Below, one piece after another: positions 4,695-8,707 of a stretch of DNA of 8,707 nt (positions within the stretch are counted from its first letter, which is position 1; the number at the start of each line of letters is the position of its first letter). The DNA comes from Acidimicrobiia bacterium. Its GTDB lineage: Bacteria > Actinomycetota > Acidimicrobiia > Spongiisociales > UBA5794. The notes below the pieces were generated by a model. That model was not told where the DNA came from and ran no database searches. It was given only the letters and a program-made list of their open reading frames with translations. The stretch is taken from positions 1 through 8,707 of the forward strand of contig JAUVPA010000065.1 in the NCBI GenBank assembly GCA_030598905.1, written 5' to 3'. The position numbers were made by a program, and so were the translations under genes.

Positions 4695-5561
4695 TTACTC
4701 CTGAGAGAGACGAACGGTAGCCTCGCCCGTCACGAGGACGTCGGCACCCCGCAACACGCGCACCCCGACTTGTGTATCGCGCTCATCCGGAGCGGTGTCA
4801 CGTACCACGGCCTCTACATGAGCCTGCTCGCAGGGACGGAGCGGACTCCGGAAACGAACCTTCATGTGGGCAACGGGATCGGGGGCTGAGCTGATCGACC
4901 CGGCGGCCTGCGCTGCCCAAGCCAACATCAGCAGACCGTGAACGATCACGCCGGGCGCCCCACCCGCTCGAGCCGCTTCGTGATCCCAATGAATCGGGTT
5001 GAAGTCCTTTGTGGCCGAGGCATAACGAACAAGATCGGCCCGGCTCGCCGATTTCGCCAGCAGCATCGGCTCTCCGACAACTGCCTCTAAATGGCGCGGG
5101 GTGTCACTGTCTCCGCGACCCGAGGCAGGGGGTTCTCCGTCGTCAGGTCCCGGATCGGCGGCCGGCTCCGAGGACATGAGGAATGTGGATGTCGCAACCA
5201 GACGATCGTCTCCGGCGTCGACGGCCACCGCCTCGAATGTGACAAAAAACGCACCTTCACGCTCACGGACCCGCGTGACCTCCCCCGACACGGTCACAGT
5301 GCTCCCGACAACGAACGGAGCCGAATACCGAAACGCCTGATCGAGGTGCAGGAGCGTCTTGGTGTGAGCCGCGATCCTGGGGTCCCACAGAAAGTCACCG
5401 GCAACGGCGAACAGGAGAACCGACGCAAATCCAGGTGGTGCGAACGAGTTCCATCGATCGGGATCGTCGCTTGTTGCCTCGACGTAATCGGTTGCGCGCT
5501 CCGTCGAGAGTGACAGATCGATCGGGCCGAAAGAAACCCCGATGAGGTCGGCTGGAGTCAT
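4695..5561 (-). CDS. Two-domain hot-dog acyl dehydratase (HadA-HadB-like, MaoC family)
   Basis: The 288-residue product joins two hot-dog folds. Residues 1-130 resemble HadA-type, non-catalytic subunits (for example LHLDQAFRYSAPFVVGSTVT). Residues 131-160 are an acidic proline- and glycine-rich linker. Residues 161-288 resemble the catalytic HadB/MaoC unit. The hydratase motif KDFNPIHWDHEAARAGG has the expected catalytic pair D186 and H191, followed by VIVHGLLMLA. The likely reaction is reversible dehydration of (3R)-hydroxyacyl thioesters, as in the FAS-II cycle or related fatty-acid pathways; the substrate is not evident. In mycobacteria, hadABC lies between rpmG2 and tRNA-Trp, so this gene holds the same locus in fused form. 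It is the first gene of an operon with the sigma and anti-sigma genes and diverges from ppc. Confidence 0.88.
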   Translation of the reverse strand: MTPADLIGVSFGPIDLSLSTERATDYVEATSDDPDRWNSFAPPGFASVLLFAVAGDFLWDPRIAAHTKTLLHLDQAFRYSAPFVVGSTVTVSGEVTRVREREGAFFVTFEAVAVDAGDDRLVATSTFLMSSEPAADPGPDDGEPPASGRGDSDTPRHLEAVVGEPMLLAKSASRADLVRYASATKDFNPIHWDHEAARAGGAPGVIVHGLLMLAWAAQAAGSISSAPDPVAHMKVRFRSPLRPCEQAHVEAVVRDTAPDERDTQVGVRVLRGADVLVTGEATVRLSQE

Positions 5562-5566
5562 CGACC

Positions 5567-8329
5567 GTGAGTATGGCGTATACGCTCATCCCACCGATGA
5601 CGACCTCATCCACCGACGCCGCGCTCCGTGCCGACATCCGTTTTCTCGGCAATCTTCTCGGCGGGACCCTCGTCCGCCAGCACGGGCCTGAGCTACTCGA
5701 TCTCGTCGAAGAGGTGCGCAAGTTGACGAAGGCGGCACGCGGTCGCACACCGGGAGAAGATGGCACACCGGGAGGAGAACAGGCGGCCTCAAAGAAGCTG
5801 GACGAGCTTCTCACGACCCTGGATCTCGACACCACGATCCAGCTCGTTCGCGCATTCAGCGCCTACTTCTTCCTCGCCAATATCGCGGAACAACACCACC
5901 GCATCGGCGACTGGGGCGATAGCGGCGAATTTTCCGCCACCGTCGACAGAATCGCCTCAGCCGGGATCGACGCCGACCTCGTAGCGGACGTCGTCGATCG
6001 TCTCGAGGTCCGACCCGTGTTCACGGCACACCCGACCGAAGCCTCGCGGCGGTCGATCCAGACCAAAACTGAGGAGATCGCCCGCCTTCTCTCGGATCGG
6101 ACGGCGACAACATCGGACACAGAACGTGCCCGCCTGGAGCGCCGCATCGCCGAGCTGGTCGACCTCATTTGGCAGACCGACGAGCTGCGAGCAGCAAGGC
6201 CCACGCCGGGAGACGAGGCGCGCACGATCCTGTACTTCCTCGACTCCCTCTTCGACGACGCAGTCGCGGACGTATACGACGAACTGGGCCACCAACTGCG
6301 TCGGCTGGGCGTCAGCCTGACTCCGGACAAGTCTCCCCTCCGGTTCGGAACTTGGGTGGGCGGAGATCGCGACGGGAACCCGTGGGTGACGCCGCAGGTC
6401 ACGATGGATGTGCTCGAGATGCAGCACGACCACGGCCTCCGCCGACTGATCGCTGCAGTAGAGCGGCTGGCTGTAGCCCTCAGCCCTTCGGATCGCAACG
6501 TGTCTGTGTCCGCCGCCATGTCCGAATCATTGGCGGCAGACGCAGCACTGCTTCCGCAGATTCACGATCGTTTCACGAAGCTGTCGGCAGGTGAGCCCTA
6601 CCGACAGAAGCTCGCGTTCATCCATCAACGTCTGATCAACACGAGAGCTCGACTCGCCGCAGGGACTGCGCATCGCCCCGGTCTGGACTATCAGTCGAGC
6701 TCCGGACTCGTCGAAGATCTGTACCTGATCCACGACTCACTCGAACAGGATCGAGGCGCTCTGATCGCCCAGGGCTCGGTTTCCCGCCTCATCCATTTGG
6801 CTGCGGCGTTCGGCTTCTCCATGGCCACGATGGACATTCGCCAACACGCGGGCAGGCTCCACGACTCGCTCCGTGGTCTGTACGAGAGGATCGAGGCCGA
6901 GGCCTACGTCAGTCACGATCGTGAGGCACGCACGGCCCAACTGTCGGCCGAACTTGCGGGCAATCGACCCCTTTCATCTCCTGCAGCAACCGCCGACGAC
7001 GTCGTCGCAACACTTCTGGTGGTACGAGAAGCGTTGGATCGATTCGGGGAAGGGGTCATCGAGAGCTTCATCGTCTCCGAGACGAGAGGGGCGGATGACG
7101 TCCTCGCTGCGGCGGTGTTGGCACGCGAAGCCGGACTCGTCGATCTCACAGCCGACGTCGCACGAATCGGCTTCGTGCCCCTCTTCGAGACGATCGAGGA
7201 GGTACGCAACGCGGGAGAAATCCTCGATCAGCTTCTCGCATGCGACCCATACCGAGAACTGGTCCGCCTGCGCGGCGACCTGCAGGAAGTCATGCTGGGC
7301 TACTCGGACTCCAACAAACACGGCGGCGTCGCAACCTCGCAATGGGAGCTCTATCGGGCGTCTCGCGATCTGCGCGACGTCTCACTCGAGCACGGAGTCG
7401 AACTTCGCCTCTTTCACGGACGGGGCGGAACCGTCGGCCGAGGCGGAGGGCCGACGGGTGAGGCAATCCTCGCCCAACCGTGGGGAACAGTCGCTGGTCG
7501 CATCAAGATCACCGAGCAGGGCGAGGTGATATCGGACAAGTTCGGTCTGCCGGACCTCGCCAGGGCGAATCTCGAGCTGACTGTTGCCGCCACCCTCGAA
7601 GCATCGCTTCTGCACCGGTCGTCTCGTCAACCACAGGATGTGCTGGATGGGTGGGACGAGGCAATGAGCATTCTGAGCGACGCCGCCTTCGACGCCTATC
7701 GATCCCTCATCGATTCAACCGACCTGGTGCCGTATTTCACGGCGTCGACACCCGTAAACGAGCTCGCGGCGATGAACATCGGGTCGCGCCCGACGCGCCG
7801 ACCCGGTGCTGACGCGACCGGCATCGACCATCTCCGTGCGATCCCGTGGGTCTTCGGCTGGACCCAATCCCGTCAGATCGTTCCCGGATGGTTCGGCGTA
7901 GGGACCGGACTGGCCGCGGCTCGTGAGCAGGTTGGAGCTGAGGTCCTGGAACGTATGTACCAAGAATGGTCGTACTTTCGAACGTTCATCTCCAATGTCG
8001 AGATGACGCTGGCAAAGACCGACTTGGCGATCGCGGCACGTTACGCCGACCTCGTTCCCGAAGAACACAGGCAGCCATTTGCGGTGATCGAGGAGGAGTT
8101 CACCCTCACCGAAGCCGGAGTCGCCGCCATCTCGGGAACCGAGCTCGTAAGCCGGCACCCGGTGTTGCAGCGAACGCTCGCCGTACGAGACGTCTACCTC
8201 GACCCCATCAGCTACTTGCAGGTGGCCCTGCTCCGGCGATCGAGGGCGGGAGACACCGATCCCCAGCTGTCCCGGGCACTCCTGTTGACCGTCAACGGCC
8301 TCGCCGCCGGACTACGAAATACGGGCTGA
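5567..8329 (+). CDS. ppc: Phosphoenolpyruvate carboxylase
   Basis: The enzyme makes oxaloacetate from phosphoenolpyruvate and bicarbonate, refilling the TCA cycle. The product is complete at 920 residues from GTG 5567 (E. coli has 883). Catalytic motifs are present: VFTAHPTEA with H155; GYSDSNKHGG with K584 (E. coli K546); and FHGRGGTVGRGGGP with H617, R619 and R625 (E. coli H579, R581, R587). Residues matching the E. coli aspartate-inhibition site also seem present: R625, K817, R874 and the terminal LRNTG with N918. Starts at ATG 5573 and ATG 5597 are in frame. The last begins MTTSSTDAALRADIRFLG and best matches the family start, but GGAG at 5554-5557 favours the GTG. A loop near residues 57-76 carries a small insertion. 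This plus-strand gene interrupts the minus-strand ribosomal row. Confidence 0.98.
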   Translation: MSMAYTLIPPMTTSSTDAALRADIRFLGNLLGGTLVRQHGPELLDLVEEVRKLTKAARGRTPGEDGTPGGEQAASKKLDELLTTLDLDTTIQLVRAFSAYFFLANIAEQHHRIGDWGDSGEFSATVDRIASAGIDADLVADVVDRLEVRPVFTAHPTEASRRSIQTKTEEIARLLSDRTATTSDTERARLERRIAELVDLIWQTDELRAARPTPGDEARTILYFLDSLFDDAVADVYDELGHQLRRLGVSLTPDKSPLRFGTWVGGDRDGNPWVTPQVTMDVLEMQHDHGLRRLIAAVERLAVALSPSDRNVSVSAAMSESLAADAALLPQIHDRFTKLSAGEPYRQKLAFIHQRLINTRARLAAGTAHRPGLDYQSSSGLVEDLYLIHDSLEQDRGALIAQGSVSRLIHLAAAFGFSMATMDIRQHAGRLHDSLRGLYERIEAEAYVSHDREARTAQLSAELAGNRPLSSPAATADDVVATLLVVREALDRFGEGVIESFIVSETRGADDVLAAAVLAREAGLVDLTADVARIGFVPLFETIEEVRNAGEILDQLLACDPYRELVRLRGDLQEVMLGYSDSNKHGGVATSQWELYRASRDLRDVSLEHGVELRLFHGRGGTVGRGGGPTGEAILAQPWGTVAGRIKITEQGEVISDKFGLPDLARANLELTVAATLEASLLHRSSRQPQDVLDGWDEAMSILSDAAFDAYRSLIDSTDLVPYFTASTPVNELAAMNIGSRPTRRPGADATGIDHLRAIPWVFGWTQSRQIVPGWFGVGTGLAAAREQVGAEVLERMYQEWSYFRTFISNVEMTLAKTDLAIAARYADLVPEEHRQPFAVIEEEFTLTEAGVAAISGTELVSRHPVLQRTLAVRDVYLDPISYLQVALLRRSRAGDTDPQLSRALLLTVNGLAAGLRNTG

Positions 8330-8335
8330 ATCGCC

Positions 8336-8497
8336 CTAGCGAGTCTCCTTGTGCGGAGTGTGCGTCCGACACCACCGGCAGTACTTCTTCAACTCGAGAC
8401 GCTCCCGAGTGTTGGTCTTGTTTTTGGTGGTCACGTAGTTCCTGCGCTTGCACTTCTCACAAGCGAGGTTGATCGGTGGACGTTTGTCGCTGGCCAT
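8336..8497 (-). CDS. rpmG: Ribosomal protein L33, zinc-binding type
   Basis: L33 is a small protein of the large subunit near the E site. The 53-residue product has both cysteine pairs, CEKC (13-16) and CRWC (40-43), so it is the zinc-ribbon form. The family motif CKRRNYVTTKNKTNTRERLE is clear. The ATG at 8497 starts MASDKRPPINLACEKC. A GAGGA lies about 12 nt upstream, an unusually long spacing. Its stop is 6 nt from the end of the convergent ppc, leaving no room for a terminator. In related actinobacteria the downstream neighbour is the had dehydratase; here ppc intervenes. It probably shares a transcript with tuf through the 79-nt repeat spacer. Confidence 0.97.
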   Translation of the reverse strand: MASDKRPPINLACEKCKRRNYVTTKNKTNTRERLELKKYCRWCRTHTPHKETR

Positions 8498-8521
8498 GTG
8501 CTCGTTCGTTCCTCACTCGCA

Positions 8522-8563
8522 GGTGTCGGTCATCGGTAGTCCGATATCCGACTACCGACTACC
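8522..8563 (-). repeat. Heptad repeat spacer between tuf and rpmG
   Basis: Six 7-nt units lie in phase. On the minus strand two identical GGTAGTC units are followed by GGATATC, GGACTAC, CGATGAC and CGACACC. The arrangement is inverted about the GATATC centre: TCGGTAGTC (8533-8541) pairs with GACTACCGA (8550-8558), a 9-bp stem with an 8-nt loop. The outer GGTGT (8522-8526) matches ACACC (8566-8570). It could serve as a terminator or processing hairpin after tuf, or stop ppc transcripts on the other strand, but there is no T-run. Confidence 0.8.
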
Positions 8564-8576
8564 CAACACCAAACCG

Positions 8577-8707
8577 TTACTTGAGAATCTTGGTAACCCG
8601 GCCCGCACCCACCGTGCGGCCACCCTCACGAATCGCGAACCGCTGCCCCTCATCCATCGCGATCGTCGCAATCAACTCCACCGTCATCTCCGTGTTATCC
8701 CCCGGCA
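8577..8707 (-). CDS. tuf: Elongation factor Tu, C-terminal end only
   Basis: EF-Tu delivers aminoacyl-tRNA to the ribosome. The last 42 codons are present, reading PGDNTEMTVELIATIAMDEG and then QRFAIREGGRTVGAGRVTKILK before TAA, which is the conserved end of domain 3. The rest lies beyond the right edge. Position next to rpmG and the secE region corresponds to the tufB-type location; whether a second tuf exists in a str operon cannot be seen. No tRNA genes lie between tuf and rpmG. Confidence 0.97.
   Translation of the reverse strand, partial: PGDNTEMTVELIATIAMDEGQRFAIREGGRTVGAGRVTKILK

Noticed and set aside
5863..6519. Long minus-strand frame inside ppc
   Set aside because: The plus strand codes an intact PEP carboxylase throughout; this is an antisense shadow typical of high-GC genes.
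8330..8335. Possible terminator between ppc and rpmG
   Set aside because: Only 6 nt lie between the stops and I see no hairpin with a T-run covering them.

Overview
The window looks like a chromosomal segment of a moderately high-GC actinobacterium (Actinomycetota). The order tuf, rpmG, MaoC/Had-type dehydratase, tRNA-Trp, secE, nusG, rplK, rplA, rplJ is the arrangement known from actinobacteria (mycobacterial rpmG2-hadABC-trpT-secE-nusG-rplK-rplA). NusG carries the acidic N-terminal extension common in that phylum. I cannot place it lower from sequence alone; an uncultured Acidimicrobiia-like lineage is a guess.

Almost everything is on the minus strand, so it is read from high to low coordinates. 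The 3' end of tuf (8577-8707) is followed by rpmG (8336-8497). The conserved row is then interrupted by a complete phosphoenolpyruvate carboxylase gene on the plus strand (5567-8329), which ends 6 nt from the rpmG stop. Divergent from ppc is a three-gene operon: a two-domain hot-dog dehydratase (4695-5561), an ECF-type sigma factor (4118-4690) and a short zinc-motif anti-sigma factor with one membrane segment (3774-4121). Next come tRNA-Trp (3571-3645) and the translation/secretion operon secE-nusG-rplK-rplA (3556 down to 1265), closed by a strong hairpin terminator (1208-1238). A separate unit starts at a promoter near 840-866, has an L10-type autoregulatory leader with a visible kink-turn, and leads into rplJ, which runs off the left edge.

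The most unusual items are repeats. First, the C-terminal tail of ribosomal protein L10 is made of an octapeptide encoded by 24-bp units; five visible units are identical and the array continues beyond the window. Second, three intergenic spacers (rplA/rplK, rplK/nusG, rpmG/tuf) are built of 7-nt units in phase, with an inverted arrangement around a centre, but with different unit sequences in each spacer. In the rplK spacer the heptads run without a break for 84 nt up to the start codon and one contains the Shine-Dalgarno sequence. A 22/23-nt tandem duplication next to the tRNA-Trp promoter and an 18-nt perfect palindrome upstream of rplJ are smaller puzzles.

Functionally, the minus-strand genes serve ribosome assembly, transcription elongation and protein export. 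The dehydratase belongs to fatty-acid metabolism. The sigma/anti-sigma pair appears to be a membrane-linked signalling switch co-transcribed with the dehydratase. PEP carboxylase is an anaplerotic enzyme and looks like a newcomer to this neighbourhood.
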